Below, one piece after another: positions 15,501 through 23,856 of a stretch of 27,613 bases of DNA. The position numbers were made by a program, and so were the translations under genes. Under the pieces are notes generated by a model, which made no database searches, had not been told where the DNA came from, and worked only from the letters and a program-made list of their open reading frames with translations. The stretch spans positions 1-27,613 of the forward strand of contig JAEZUG010000021.1 in the NCBI GenBank assembly GCA_023421135.1, in the 5' to 3' direction. The first letter of the stretch is position 1. Every line of letters starts with the position of its first letter. Origin of the DNA: Candidatus Cloacimonadota bacterium (lineage in GTDB: Bacteria > Cloacimonadota > Cloacimonadia > Cloacimonadales > Cloacimonadaceae).

Positions 15501-17970
15501 ACTCACCCCAAACTTCGTTTGCACCAAAGCTCATATTGTTTATTACTGTGATTTCAAGGATTCCATTTTCTGCAGGATCCATCACAGCATTTCCGCCTGA
15601 GCTCAGAGTGTAGTTGCTCAGTTCAAGGCCGGCATTGATACTGGTAAGATGGAAGATGGACTGATACTGGTTGCTGGCCTGATCGGTTAAGGTCAGGGTG
15701 AACCGCGTATCATGAGTGGGTTCCACATTTGTATCCACAGAGAAGACAAAGGCTGTGTCATTTTGACCAGCGTTGGAAGGGGCAAGAGTGGGATATGTGC
15801 TGGAGGCCTGAGTTATCGTGATAGCTGGATCTGTGGTGCTCAAAGTAGCAGTAAGACCGCTAACAGTATTCACCGTCGTGTTATTCAGATTCACTCTCAA
15901 GGCCACTGTTTCGCCAGCATTAGCAACACCATTGCCATTGCCACTGGAGCCTTCTGTTCCGTTATCAACCAAGACCTTATCGAAATAGACCAATGAACCA
16001 ATGCCATCGACACTTACGTTCTGTTGAACAGGTTTGTAATCATGACGGCTGGCGGTTACCACGCAGGAGCCTGTGAGGGAGGTAGGCAGGAACAACGAGC
16101 AAAGGCCTTCGGCATTTGTGAAACCTTTTGCCACGATTGCTGAACCCAGATCAGACCATATTGTCACGCTAACGCCTTCGACTGGCATGCCTTCAGCGTT
16201 AGTTACATAAACGTCATATATCGGAGTCCCTGAAGCAATGGTGCTCTCAGCAACCATGGTGAGACCGCCGGGAATACCCACAAAGACTTCAACCGTGGGA
16301 TCACCCATCAGGTTACACCAGTGCGCAAAGTAGTTTGCAGGGCCGGGTTGGGTGGAACTGTAGGTGGAGGCAAGATAGAGCTTACCATTCAGAACAGCTT
16401 CGCCCATAGTCCTCATGTGATAGGTAAGAAGACCATCGTAGATACCACCGTTTAAGGTATTGTTAAACATCGTATGGGTCCCGGAAGTGGACATACCTGT
16501 GGCAGTGATAGCTCCACCAGGAGTGGCAGCCGTTCCTGAACGCATGAAGGCTTCAGTAGTAGCTGTGTCATTCTCAAAGTTACCCGTAGAACAAGTAAGG
16601 ATGGTTGCATGAGGCATCTTTGCACCGTTGGTGGGATTGGAAGGTGGGCTCCAACTGCTCATCCCAATATAGCCTCTATAATTGAAGAATTCCACCCCCA
16701 GAGTGAGGGCAGAATTCATTGTAGAAGAAAAACCTGAACTGTAGTTCTCGATAAAGCTATAGTTCGGATTGACCTGCAAAGCCATCTCTTTGATGAACTT
16801 ATTGACATACATGGTAGAAATACCACTGGAAGAAGGATCGCCAACCAGCATCATGCGGTTCATCCAGCTGGCTGCAGTGGGATCGATATTGACGTCTCTT
16901 TCATAGGAATAGATCTTGTTGAACAAAACGATCAACTGAGAAAGGTTTTCGGCAGAGATTCTACCGATGAAGACATCTCCAAGTGTGTCACTACCAGACA
17001 AATGGGTATAAGGGTAATCACCCTTTCCACCATAACTGGAGTAGCTTTCCGTAAAGGTCGGAATGGGATAGCTACCATTGGTATCTCCCAAAAGAACTAT
17101 AAAATCCGGACGAGTCTCCAGATTGTTGTATTGAGTTTGAATATAGGATTTGATCGCTGTAGTATTGGTTCCTGTCACTGCAGTGCTGACCACATTAACC
17201 TCGTGGCCTTTCTGCCGCTTCCAGGTTACAAACTGATTGAGCTGAGCCAGGAAAGTAGCATCTGTGGAATTACCATGAATCAAGAGGATACGGCTGTTTT
17301 TGAATATATTGGCTTCCAATCTGAAGTCATTGAAGTTGCTGATCATGGATTCATAGAGCTTTTCCCATACCGGACTGTAACCATCGTAAGGAGCCAGCTC
17401 ATTGATCCCGCTTTGATTGTTGAAACTAATGCTGACTTCCAGATTGTCATATACTCTCAGGCTGTTTGACCGAGGATCCCACTGCACGGGAGAGAGATTC
17501 AATTGAATGACCCTGAAATCTCTGATAATCATAGGCTGAGTGAAAGAAACCAGCCTGGCGGGATAGAGATCCTGCCCTTCGTAAACACTACGGTTAAGCT
17601 CCAGATTGGCTGCCTGCATCTCATCGGGGATCACAGGATACGGCTTGATTCCCGGAATCTCACGATAGCTTCCCGGATTCACATTCACTTCAAAGCTGCC
17701 TGTGGCAGGGATAGCAATCATTCGGGAATAAAAGGGGATTTCTGGGTCACCATCTTCAGCGGTGACTTCGGCTCCGGGCAGGCTAAGCTTATCATAAGCC
17801 AGACCAGAGAAATCTTCGGAAACTCTCTCCAAACCAGGGGTTTGAAGTGTGACTAGCATCTGTCTGCTATTCAGAGAACGGACGCTAACAGGGTTGCTGC
17901 CGGTTGTGGCAAGCAGTGAATAGCTTGCCAGGATCAGTAGCAAGACCAGGACACATACCTTTTGTTTCAT
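12517..17970 (-). CDS. Gingipain-like (C25) secreted multidomain protein, 1817 aa
   Basis: A large exported protein with a C25 fold. The start is taken at ATG 17970: AAGGA lies 5 nt upstream and the signal peptide (MKQKVCVLVLLLILASYSLLA) begins there; the frame opens 20 codons earlier without a signal. Modules: propeptide about 25-220; C25 about 225-567 (SRILLIHGNS, DFIVLLGD, GDVFIGRISA, ILTCSTGNFEND with C460, HWCNLMGDPTVEVF); Ig-like about 568-655; CARDB-like domains to about 890; GPDAYGY beta-sandwich about 901-1150; more CARDB-like repeats; a jelly-roll (EDFETDDGAFYATPATGGWEW); a carboxypeptidase-regulatory-like fold; Fn3; and a type A tail (YPNPFNPETTIRF ... MLVK). The gingipain His motif NYTGHG reads NYRGYIG (430-436), so Y434 stands where the catalytic His is expected. 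The C25 family call is firm; activity is not. Confidence 0.87.
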   Translation of the reverse strand: MKQKVCVLVLLLILASYSLLATTGSNPVSVRSLNSRQMLVTLQTPGLERVSEDFSGLAYDKLSLPGAEVTAEDGDPEIPFYSRMIAIPATGSFEVNVNPGSYREIPGIKPYPVIPDEMQAANLELNRSVYEGQDLYPARLVSFTQPMIIRDFRVIQLNLSPVQWDPRSNSLRVYDNLEVSISFNNQSGINELAPYDGYSPVWEKLYESMISNFNDFRLEANIFKNSRILLIHGNSTDATFLAQLNQFVTWKRQKGHEVNVVSTAVTGTNTTAIKSYIQTQYNNLETRPDFIVLLGDTNGSYPIPTFTESYSSYGGKGDYPYTHLSGSDTLGDVFIGRISAENLSQLIVLFNKIYSYERDVNIDPTAASWMNRMMLVGDPSSSGISTMYVNKFIKEMALQVNPNYSFIENYSSGFSSTMNSALTLGVEFFNYRGYIGMSSWSPPSNPTNGAKMPHATILTCSTGNFENDTATTEAFMRSGTAATPGGAITATGMSTSGTHTMFNNTLNGGIYDGLLTYHMRTMGEAVLNGKLYLASTYSSTQPGPANYFAHWCNLMGDPTVEVFVGIPGGLTMVAESTIASGTPIYDVYVTNAEGMPVEGVSVTIWSDLGSAIVAKGFTNAEGLCSLFLPTSLTGSCVVTASRHDYKPVQQNVSVDGIGSLVYFDKVLVDNGTEGSSGNGNGVANAGETVALRVNLNNTTVNTVSGLTATLSTTDPAITITQASSTYPTLAPSNAGQNDTAFVFSVDTNVEPTHDTRFTLTLTDQASNQYQSIFHLTSINAGLELSNYTLSSGGNAVMDPAENGILEITVINNMSFGANEVWGELRSLNDLVQVTDSLSFYGNILANGTAGSVDGFGLFARAAIIPGMQMPFTLRLYNDQGFEQVVSFNIPVGTPSQNTPMGPDAYGYFIYDETDTAYPDCPTYEWMEINPSLGGGGTAITGYNDNHDSYDEGDPNGSISIKTVDLPFTFKFYGVDYSQISVCSNGFIAMGASANGEFRNYRLPGAMGPSPMIAPFWDDMAFSGDAAIYRYFNEAEHTFIIEYYKMRNGFNTSSLETFQVIFYDPLFYPTGLGDGKIKIQYQTFNNVDVGGSGYPPLHGGYSTIGIKDHTNTRGLEYSYNNTYPLTAAPLSNQKALMITTLPVLHQNAHLVIGEVILNDQNMDGLVEPGETLELGVKLNNIGLNTATEVSLVGALSNPYVTVVNNQSSYNSIPGSGYGINISPLQLVISENCPDDHVVSLICNVSTSLNSWQYPISFTVQKPAVSISKVFLNDLDGNGNGLAEAGETIKLIVNYQNNSEVNARNLTSYITCLDANVNLIDTDVLIPEIPAGKTVQAVYALTLGPNVQLGNFITFYLTYLGELINAQNQQIMLSVGSTGMSEDFETDDGAFYATPATGGWEWGGSSYAGAHSGVAVWGTRLNSNYLPNTNLTLVSPDIYIGQNYVLEFWHRYEFESMYDGGNVKISTNGGSTWNLLQPEGGYPASNVVALGEPGYSSTLSSWYLARFNLSAYSNQNVRFKWTMASDQGLEAPGWFIDDVQTNGFIDFACVANGTITSGNTDAELDKFKVMASNNTVVNADEDGNYSIYLSSGDYTLTALCEGYNSQVSPSFTLNLENPVYDYDFDLGYFAPITNPIFTVMQSQLILSWDPPIPGAYTLQGYNLYRRINAGHYEHLGVIPEPVYSEAIVQDGTYSYYIEAKYDQGNSAPSQFINFEFPAVGNDDPTIPMVTTLLNNYPNPFNPETTIRFNLAQAGSARLTVYNLRGQVVRTLVDSSLSAGQHSFVWNGRDEAGTGVASGVYFYRLHTADKDIVKKAMLVK

Positions 17971-18000
17971 TTTTCCTTCTTCTTCAAGAATATAGTGAAA

Positions 18001-18026
18001 GACCTGAAGCCATTCGGCTCCAGGTC
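18001..18026 (-). terminator. Hairpin between the beta-propeller lipoprotein and the C25 gene
   Basis: GACCTG-A-AGCC, loop ATTC, GGCT-C-CAGGTC: a 10-bp stem with one mismatch in the 93-nt gap. On the - strand it is followed by TTTCACTATATT, a poor U-tract. It may be a weak terminator or a processing/attenuation site setting how much C25 message follows the lipoprotein; no separate promoter for C25 is evident in the gap. Confidence 0.5.
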
Positions 18027-18063
18027 TCATGATCTAGTATTTAGCGAGGATGTCTGCCGCTAC

Positions 18064-19080
18064 TCATTTAATATTGTACACCAGGATTCCGTTATCACGG
18101 GAAGCAATTATGATCTTATCCCCATCAAACCTGGCTCTGTTGCTATAGCCACAATCGGTGATTCTTTGTAAAAGCGTGGGGTTGGTAGGGGAACTGATAT
18201 CAAAGAGATAGACGCCACCGCTGTTTGAGCTGACTACCGCCATATTTCCGCGCACATCAACGGATGTGGCATAACCGGTGGTATTCCAACTCTTCAGGAA
18301 CACAGGATTGGCAGGATTAGTGATGTCCACCACGGAGAGTCCGCCCTGGCGCCCTGCAACATAAGCATAGTTTCCCACGACCTTGACTTTCTGAGCCTCA
18401 CCGGGTAAGGCTATCTCACCCACTTGGGCATGAGAGGTTCTATTGTAGATCACCAAGCCCCGCTGTTGTGCCGCTAAAAAGACATGAGAGGCGGTGAGAT
18501 CGAAACCGGAAGAGGAGGCAGGAGGAGTGATGCCATAGTCATATCCCAACCAGAGTTGGTTGTTGTAGGAACTAAATTGGAAGCTGCGCCCGGCAGTGAA
18601 AGCTATTTCTATCCGGTTGCTATTCGTGGGATTGGCAATTTTATAGATCTTCAAATCCGAGATATCAGCAGTTGCTCCGATCACAGCATCGATGTACTTG
18701 ATGCTATCCGGCTTGGTAGTGTCTAAAATATAGACAGCATCCGTGGCTTCCACTTCGGTAACAAAGAGCCGGTTAAACTCTTTCATTGCAGCAATCTTAC
18801 GGATTCTGAACAGGGATTTGAAGCCTCCAGTGGCTTCTTCAACCTTGGTAAGCCAACGCATGGATCCGGTGGCTTTGTCTATGATCGCAAATCCGCCCTG
18901 ATCCAGAGCAGCATAAATGTAATCTTCATCAAAGTCTATATCCCGGGCATCACCAACTACAGGAAATGAACTATCCAGTTCCACATATTCCTGATCTTGC
19001 CATTCGGTGCTACGCTCGGCACAGGCACTAATAAATAGCAGAACGGCTGTCAGGAGAACCAGTAAAAGTCTCTGTCTCAT
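18064..19080 (-). CDS. LVIVD-repeat beta-propeller lipoprotein, 338 aa
   Basis: A lipid-anchored envelope protein. The leader ends LLFISAC, a good lipobox with Cys20 as the acylated residue. The mature part is built of LVIVD-type propeller repeats: DIDFDEDYIYAALDQGGFAI, KVVGNYAYVAGRQGGLSVVD followed by ITNPANPVFL, SVDVRGNMAVVSSNSGGVYL followed by FDISSPTNPTLL, and a last blade ending GILVYNIK. Such propellers usually serve binding or scaffolding; no catalytic motif is seen. ATG 19080 is preceded by GAGAGGAAC. It lies 93 nt upstream of the C25 gene on the same strand and may be co-transcribed with it, so it could help anchor or mature that protein (inference). Confidence 0.82.
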   Translation of the reverse strand: MRQRLLLVLLTAVLLFISACAERSTEWQDQEYVELDSSFPVVGDARDIDFDEDYIYAALDQGGFAIIDKATGSMRWLTKVEEATGGFKSLFRIRKIAAMKEFNRLFVTEVEATDAVYILDTTKPDSIKYIDAVIGATADISDLKIYKIANPTNSNRIEIAFTAGRSFQFSSYNNQLWLGYDYGITPPASSSGFDLTASHVFLAAQQRGLVIYNRTSHAQVGEIALPGEAQKVKVVGNYAYVAGRQGGLSVVDITNPANPVFLKSWNTTGYATSVDVRGNMAVVSSNSGGVYLFDISSPTNPTLLQRITDCGYSNRARFDGDKIIIASRDNGILVYNIK

Positions 19081-19370
19081 AAGTTCCTCTCTATCTTAAA
19101 TTCTCTTTTGATCTGTTTTTCAATCAATATGCAAGATGTATTCCGAACTGCAGAGATTCGTGAGGAATTGCATATTTTTTCAGCATGCAAAGCCTCCGGG
19201 GACTTGATCCGGGTTGAATCAGCCTCGTTTGTTTCTCAATTCATGCCGCCGTGCTACCGCCATACTGCCGCCGTGAAGAGGGCTGTAACCCGGCTGGGTT
19301 GTGGTAGCGATCCGGCAGAATTCAATCAGCAGGAAGGGATGTGGAAGGAACGATGATCTGGATCGAAGAA
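19081..19370. other. Intergenic region with a GC-rich structured island
   Basis: 290 nt without a gene. An 11-nt-period repeat TGCCGCCGTGC / TACCGCCATAC / TGCCGCCGTGA fills 19244-19276. GCTACC (19253-19258) can pair with GGTAGC (19303-19308), enclosing the hairpin AACCC-GGCT-GGGTT (19287-19300). GATCCGG occurs at both sides (19206-19212 and 19309-19315). No T-run follows any stem on the - strand, so this is not an obvious terminator for the DUF4384-like gene. Confidence 0.5.
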
Positions 19371-20189
19371 CTAGGGCGTGGCTTTGCGAATAAGGAAGGG
19401 GAGAAACTTCACTTCAGAATCACGCCAGTCTATCCGGTTGAAGAACTCCTCTGCAGATACAATCGGAGTAATGACATGGGTGTCCTCAATAATGCGCTCC
19501 TCCACCCAAAAGTTCATAGGTCGGCGGGAGGCAACCACACAGAAGGTGCCGTTCTCAGAGCTGAGCCCCGGTGAGAGAGTCATCGGGATATAGAAATCTC
19601 CTTGAGGATAGCGGATAGTTTGCCTGGGACTACTGGCTTCAGGCCAGATCTCCAGGATGTTGATGCTGTCTCTGGAAATCACTCCCACCAACATATATAG
19701 TGGCTCCAGAGTTTGAAAGCTGATAGTAGCGCGTTCGTTCTCCCAAAAGGTGCTGGTGTTGAGCTCTGCCATGAAGTTCACCGAGCTATGTGCGCTTCTC
19801 TGATCGTCCAGCTCGATAGACATATCTACAGTCACACGGTAGAAATCGTTGGAGCTGAAATCTGTTTCGGGAGGTCTGTTTAGAGAATAGGACAGCACAG
19901 AAGCACGTGCCATCACGCCGATATAGCGATTAAAGAAATCCCTGCCGCATTCATCGACCAGGCTCTCCTCTGTGGTAGTACCGGAGAAGACATCTATAGT
20001 TCCGTTTTCCTGCACGCAGCGTTGCAGGGCTTCGGTTTTCGCCCGCTCGATAGCACGATTGGGAGCTTCATCGTAGGTGGCAGTGATTGTGTGAGTATAG
20101 CTTGGAATAGTCCTGCGAACTCCAGACAGATAAGCACATGATATCAGCAGCAAAGTGCACAGCCAGATGCTCTTACTCAGATAAGTCAT
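19371..20189 (-). CDS. DUF4384-like lipoprotein, partner of the exported caspase, 272 aa
   Basis: Probable lipoprotein: leader WLCTLLLISC with Cys18 in an L-I-S-C lipobox. Residues about 30-125 (ITATYDEAPNRAIERAKTEA followed by LQRC) resemble the LPP20/FlgT-like N-terminal fold, in which an Ala/Arg-rich helix packs on strands. Residues about 140-235 resemble DUF4384 (TISFQTLEPLYMLVGVISRD, NILEIWPEASSPRQTIRYP, GDFYIPMTLSPG, CVVASRRPM), a domain often found beside caspase-like proteins. Its ATG overlaps the TGA of the caspase gene (ATGA), so it is probably translated in step with it. This is the last gene of the operon. Lipoprotein call likely; domain names from memory of the families. Confidence 0.72.
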   Translation of the reverse strand: MTYLSKSIWLCTLLLISCAYLSGVRRTIPSYTHTITATYDEAPNRAIERAKTEALQRCVQENGTIDVFSGTTTEESLVDECGRDFFNRYIGVMARASVLSYSLNRPPETDFSSNDFYRVTVDMSIELDDQRSAHSSVNFMAELNTSTFWENERATISFQTLEPLYMLVGVISRDSINILEIWPEASSPRQTIRYPQGDFYIPMTLSPGLSSENGTFCVVASRRPMNFWVEERIIEDTHVITPIVSAEEFFNRIDWRDSEVKFLPFLIRKATP

Positions 20190-22390
20190 TCTGCCAGCCT
20201 TATCAAGACGCGGTTGGGATCCGGTGTGTTGAACACAGGATCCTGGTCTTTCTCCAAGACGGCTGCCACTTGAGACACTTCTCTCTGCACATACTGTTGC
20301 AATTCTCCCACTGTGATACTGCGGTCATTATTGGCATCAGCTTCACCTTTCATCCCTTTCATCAGGAAGTAGGAGAAGAGCCCATGGTTCTTTTCCGGAT
20401 AAGCCCAGGAGATCTGCGAAGGTTGGGAGGCACTGAAAACATTCATGTTCTGCCCGGGTTGGGGGGCCTCTACCCTCAGGCCGATAGCACGGCCTGCTTC
20501 AAAGAGAGTGCCGTCATCCCTTGTGGAACCAGAGAAACAAGCATCGATCATCACTGTAATGCTGTTGTGAGGAATGCTTTCCAGATTGGCATATAGTCTA
20601 TCCAGGGGGTAGCAACTTCGCTGGATGTTTTCCAGCCTGCCATCGTTTGGCACCAGATATGCCTTTTGCGTAGTCATGTCCGGAACGCCATGTCCCGCAT
20701 AGTAAAGATAGATATCGGGCTGAGTATCGCGAACTCTCCCGGTGAGCCTTCCACCTTCTCCAAAGAGATAGTCGATAGCGCTGAGCGTGGCCTGTTGATT
20801 GATCAAACTCAAGATGTTGTATTCCGGGATGCCCAGAGTGTTTTTGAAGTACTCTTTCATGAAGTTGGCATCACGCTCGGCAAAAGGAACTGAGTTTGTG
20901 TTTACATAATTCTCTATTCCGATAATCACTCCAAAGGCATTCTGGTTTCGGATGCCCCGGGGGATGTTCTCTTCGATATCCACGCTCAGACCAGTAGCCA
21001 GGTTGATCACAGAGTCTGTGGGCCTGGTGCCGGTGATGGCAAAGTCGCGGATGGTTCTCTGCCGGGATTGCAGGCTCAGATTGAGGGGAGTTGGCTCTGG
21101 TGAATAACGGGAACGGAGCTCCGATATCCTGATGGCCACTGGGAAAGCTGTGGCTTCCCGATTGGCTATCAGCTCCAGGTCAAGATCGCTGAATTCTCCA
21201 GGTCCTAAATCTCCCAAACTGGCAGCCGTTACGGAGCCAATTGTTCTCACTCCCTCTCCAAGCTCGGGACTTGCAGTAACGTTGCGGGCTCTGCCCCCAC
21301 CGATGTTTTGAATCCTTACACGAAGGGTAACGGCTTCATTGGGACGAATCATCCCATCCCGGGAGTCTATTCCGTAATCCGCTACCACGAGGTTTGGTGC
21401 TTGCAGAGCAGCCGTCCCAAACGTGATGCTCACGGGATCGGGATAAAAACCGTAGAGTTCTCTGAAACTTATGTTCAGACGCACAGAGCCATCTTGCACC
21501 ACGTCTGTGGCTGCCACATTGATCCTGGCCTCAATCGACTGTCCCGGAGGGATCTCACCCACATAGACAGAACTCTCCCAGCTCAGTCCCTGCAGTGCCT
21601 GCCCTTCCACCACCAGCTCAACCCCCATGGCCAGCCCATCTCCGGTATTTGAGAGGTTGATAGCAAGGTAGCCGGATTCCTCAGCATCCAGGAAGTTGTT
21701 TCCGGAGGGCTCAAAGATTCGTTCGACCGGCTCTGCAACCAATAGCGGAGGTCTGTAACCTTCCGGTAGAGAGGTGATTGTGCCCACCGATCTATCACCA
21801 ATGGCATAGGTGGCATTATCGGAATATAGCTCCCAATTGCGGTATTCCCACTGTAAGTTTCTATTCAGTTGCCTCTCAGCTCTCAGCTGGATACGGCTGA
21901 TATTGGTCTTTACATATTGAGCAATTGCAGGTGAAATCTGACAGAACTGCACTTCATCTGTATCCCTGATCAGGATGGGAAGTCGTTGATTGTCCGGATC
22001 ATAAGTGCCAAAATCAAAGTTTCTGGAGCTATAGATCTCTTTGGAGGCAACCAGTAGCCCCTCAATCTCCTGCTCTATCTGACGGCGCCGATGAGCCAGA
22101 GCCTGGCGCATGCCTTCTTCCCGATTGTCATAATCCTGAATAATCCGTTCCACGTTTCTATCCACATCAGACAGTCTTCTTTGGTAGGATACGGTGTCCT
22201 CAAACTCGCCTTTGGGCGGCACGTTGCGAGCATTGGTCACAGCAGCTTCCCGCTCCTTGCTCAGATCAACTGTTGTGCTTCTCATAGCCATCAGAGCTTG
22301 CAGTGCACGTATACGCTCGATAATAGATTGATTGGCCAAGACTTGGCTTATCAAAGCCATACAGATCAGACTAAGTAAAATCTTCTTCAT
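20186..22390 (-). CDS. Exported caspase-family (C14) peptidase, 734 aa
   Basis: A caspase/metacaspase-like cysteine peptidase with a signal peptide (MKKILLSLICMALISQVLA), so it acts outside the cytoplasm. About 40-120 is charged and helical (probable coiled coil). About 225-330 and 331-440 are CARDB/NEW3-like Ig domains (GNNFLDAEESGYLAINLSNT; DGMIRPNEAVTLRVRIQNIG). The peptidase domain spans about 483-734: AFGVIIGIENY, the catalytic His in YLYYAGHG (H567), the catalytic Cys in MIDACFSGS (C618), and SASQPSQISWAYPEKNHGLF. Near the end DANNDRSITVGE (685-696) matches an EF-hand calcium loop, suggesting Ca2+ control. Both dyad residues are present. ATG 22390 has AGAGGT upstream, 8 nt after the stop of the barrel gene. 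The substrate is unknown. Confidence 0.88.
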   Translation of the reverse strand: MKKILLSLICMALISQVLANQSIIERIRALQALMAMRSTTVDLSKEREAAVTNARNVPPKGEFEDTVSYQRRLSDVDRNVERIIQDYDNREEGMRQALAHRRRQIEQEIEGLLVASKEIYSSRNFDFGTYDPDNQRLPILIRDTDEVQFCQISPAIAQYVKTNISRIQLRAERQLNRNLQWEYRNWELYSDNATYAIGDRSVGTITSLPEGYRPPLLVAEPVERIFEPSGNNFLDAEESGYLAINLSNTGDGLAMGVELVVEGQALQGLSWESSVYVGEIPPGQSIEARINVAATDVVQDGSVRLNISFRELYGFYPDPVSITFGTAALQAPNLVVADYGIDSRDGMIRPNEAVTLRVRIQNIGGGRARNVTASPELGEGVRTIGSVTAASLGDLGPGEFSDLDLELIANREATAFPVAIRISELRSRYSPEPTPLNLSLQSRQRTIRDFAITGTRPTDSVINLATGLSVDIEENIPRGIRNQNAFGVIIGIENYVNTNSVPFAERDANFMKEYFKNTLGIPEYNILSLINQQATLSAIDYLFGEGGRLTGRVRDTQPDIYLYYAGHGVPDMTTQKAYLVPNDGRLENIQRSCYPLDRLYANLESIPHNSITVMIDACFSGSTRDDGTLFEAGRAIGLRVEAPQPGQNMNVFSASQPSQISWAYPEKNHGLFSYFLMKGMKGEADANNDRSITVGELQQYVQREVSQVAAVLEKDQDPVFNTPDPNRVLIRLAE

Positions 22391-22398
22391 AGATACCT

Positions 22399-23721
22399 CT
22401 AGAAAAATGGGCTCAGATTAACGTTTAAAAAGTAGTTCACACCATCCAGGAAGTAGTTCTCAATAGGTAAGTTGGCGTTTGTGACAGGAGCCGGTGTGTT
22501 TGATAGATTGTAGTTTTCCCAATCCAGCACCTGGTCTTTGTTGTACCACTGTCCATAGGTTACCTTGCTGTATCTGGCACCGGCGCTGACAGAGACATAC
22601 CAGGTTTTACCCAGCTTTATCCCCAGTTGAGCGCTGGCTTCACCGGCAAAGTTGAGCTTGTCGCTGCCTGTGGTTTTTCGGGCTCCCTCATCATCGTAGA
22701 ACCCGGTGATATAGCTATACCGCACACTATTCAACAGGCGTTCTTCAAAGATAGCTCTCTGCACATTGAGGGCAGCTCTGCCACCCAGATTCAGAAATGC
22801 TCCATAGCGAAAGAGGGGAATCATCAGGCCAGTGTGCATCGAAAGTAAATCCAGATTGTAGGCATTGACCTTTTGGTCTTTATACACTCCCTGCATCAGA
22901 GACACATTATCAGCCACACCCACTCCCAGATATAGCGAAGGACGCTGTCTGGTCTGTGAGCCAAAGCCAGAGAAGGTGGCCTTGAGAGCACAAACAGAGA
23001 GGGACTTCAGATCGGAGATCTCTGGAGGGAGATTGGCATAGATCCTGCCATTGAAGGGGAAGATCAGACCTCCCGAGACGTATCCGGCAAAGTCATCCCT
23101 CCGTCTTTGAAACGAACTGGATTGAGCAATCTGCCAATTGAAGGCTAATCTGGAGCTTTGCCAGGCGTTGATGGTGACTTCCTGCTGCAACGAGCTGAAA
23201 TCCGAGCGGGGCTGCCCGGAGATTCTCCATAGCCCAGTGGGTAATGCCAGCCGGGAACGTTCTGTGTAGCTCTCTGTGTAGTCACCAATCGTATAAGAAG
23301 TATTTGCGATGTTTGAGCTCAAGCTCAGGAAACCGAAGCTATCCACTGCATCATACAGGTATGGTTCCAAGAGGCCTGAGGCCATGGAACGGTTGAAGGC
23401 AAAGGCGTTGAATTCGTAATCCCGCATCTCTTTGAGCTCCAGAATAGGCTCCCATAGTATCAGGATGCTAGATCCCCCTGCGGCATTCAAATATCCTCCG
23501 CCCAGAGCTCTCAGTTTCTCCCAGTTTGAGCTTCTGTCTCTGCGGGCAAAGAGATAGATATCGTAGCGGGAGCTCGAGTCAAAAGAGCTGAGATCAACCG
23601 TGATCTCGTAGCGTCCGTTCACTGCAACTGCATTGTATGAAGATATCTGTTGCGCCAGACAGACCGACGCTATCAATAGAATAAACATGCAAGCCAAGAT
23701 CCTTGCCAGAGCTGAAACCAT
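22399..23721 (-). CDS. Predicted outer-membrane beta-barrel protein, 440 aa
   Basis: First gene of the caspase operon. The start is placed at ATG 23721 (GAGG 8 nt upstream); the frame opens 10 codons earlier with TTG. Signal peptide to about residue 23 (ILACMFILLIASVCLA|QQ). Residues about 24-115 look like an Ig-type domain (GRYEITVDLSSFDSSSRYDI). From about 120 the chain alternates strands with aromatic girdles (SRLAFNWQIAQ, YVSGGLIFPF, PSLYLGVGVA, HTGLMIPLFRYGAFLNLGG, WYVSVSAGARYSKVTYGQWY) and ends NVNLSPFF; a terminal Phe is the usual insertion signal for outer-membrane barrels. No family name recognised. The context suggests it places or serves the caspase and lipoprotein at the outer membrane (inference). 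Confidence 0.72.
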   Translation of the reverse strand: MVSALARILACMFILLIASVCLAQQISSYNAVAVNGRYEITVDLSSFDSSSRYDIYLFARRDRSSNWEKLRALGGGYLNAAGGSSILILWEPILELKEMRDYEFNAFAFNRSMASGLLEPYLYDAVDSFGFLSLSSNIANTSYTIGDYTESYTERSRLALPTGLWRISGQPRSDFSSLQQEVTINAWQSSRLAFNWQIAQSSSFQRRRDDFAGYVSGGLIFPFNGRIYANLPPEISDLKSLSVCALKATFSGFGSQTRQRPSLYLGVGVADNVSLMQGVYKDQKVNAYNLDLLSMHTGLMIPLFRYGAFLNLGGRAALNVQRAIFEERLLNSVRYSYITGFYDDEGARKTTGSDKLNFAGEASAQLGIKLGKTWYVSVSAGARYSKVTYGQWYNKDQVLDWENYNLSNTPAPVTNANLPIENYFLDGVNYFLNVNLSPFF

Positions 23722-23793
23722 CTTCCAAACCTCGAATATTTTAGGGGACAAAACAGTCCTCTTTTGCTATAGCACACAGTTATAGGAAATTTA

Positions 23794-23832
23794 AAAGCTG
23801 TCAAGAAAAACCAGCTTTGCAAAGAGATTATA
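23794..23832 (-). promoter_or_regulatory. Compact terminator/promoter zone between M6 and barrel genes
   Basis: AAAGCTG (23794-23800) and CAGCTTT (23812-23818) form a 7-bp stem with an 11-nt loop. On the - strand it is followed by TAAATTT, a possible terminator for the M6 gene. TTTCTTGACA (23799-23808) lies within it, and a perfect TATAAT (23827-23832) lies just upstream with TTGGGA 16 nt before it. Either could start the barrel-caspase transcript. Which element works cannot be decided from sequence. Confidence 0.4.
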
Positions 23833-23856
23833 GCTGATTTGCCTAAGCTCCCAAGC

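Noticed and set aside
17971..18030. 20-codon N-terminal extension of the C25 gene
   Set aside because: The extension would bury the signal peptide and includes the intergenic hairpin; ATG 17970 has a proper AAGGA site.
23722..23751. 10-codon extension of the barrel gene from a TTG
   Set aside because: ATG 23721 with GAGG upstream starts directly at a normal signal peptide.
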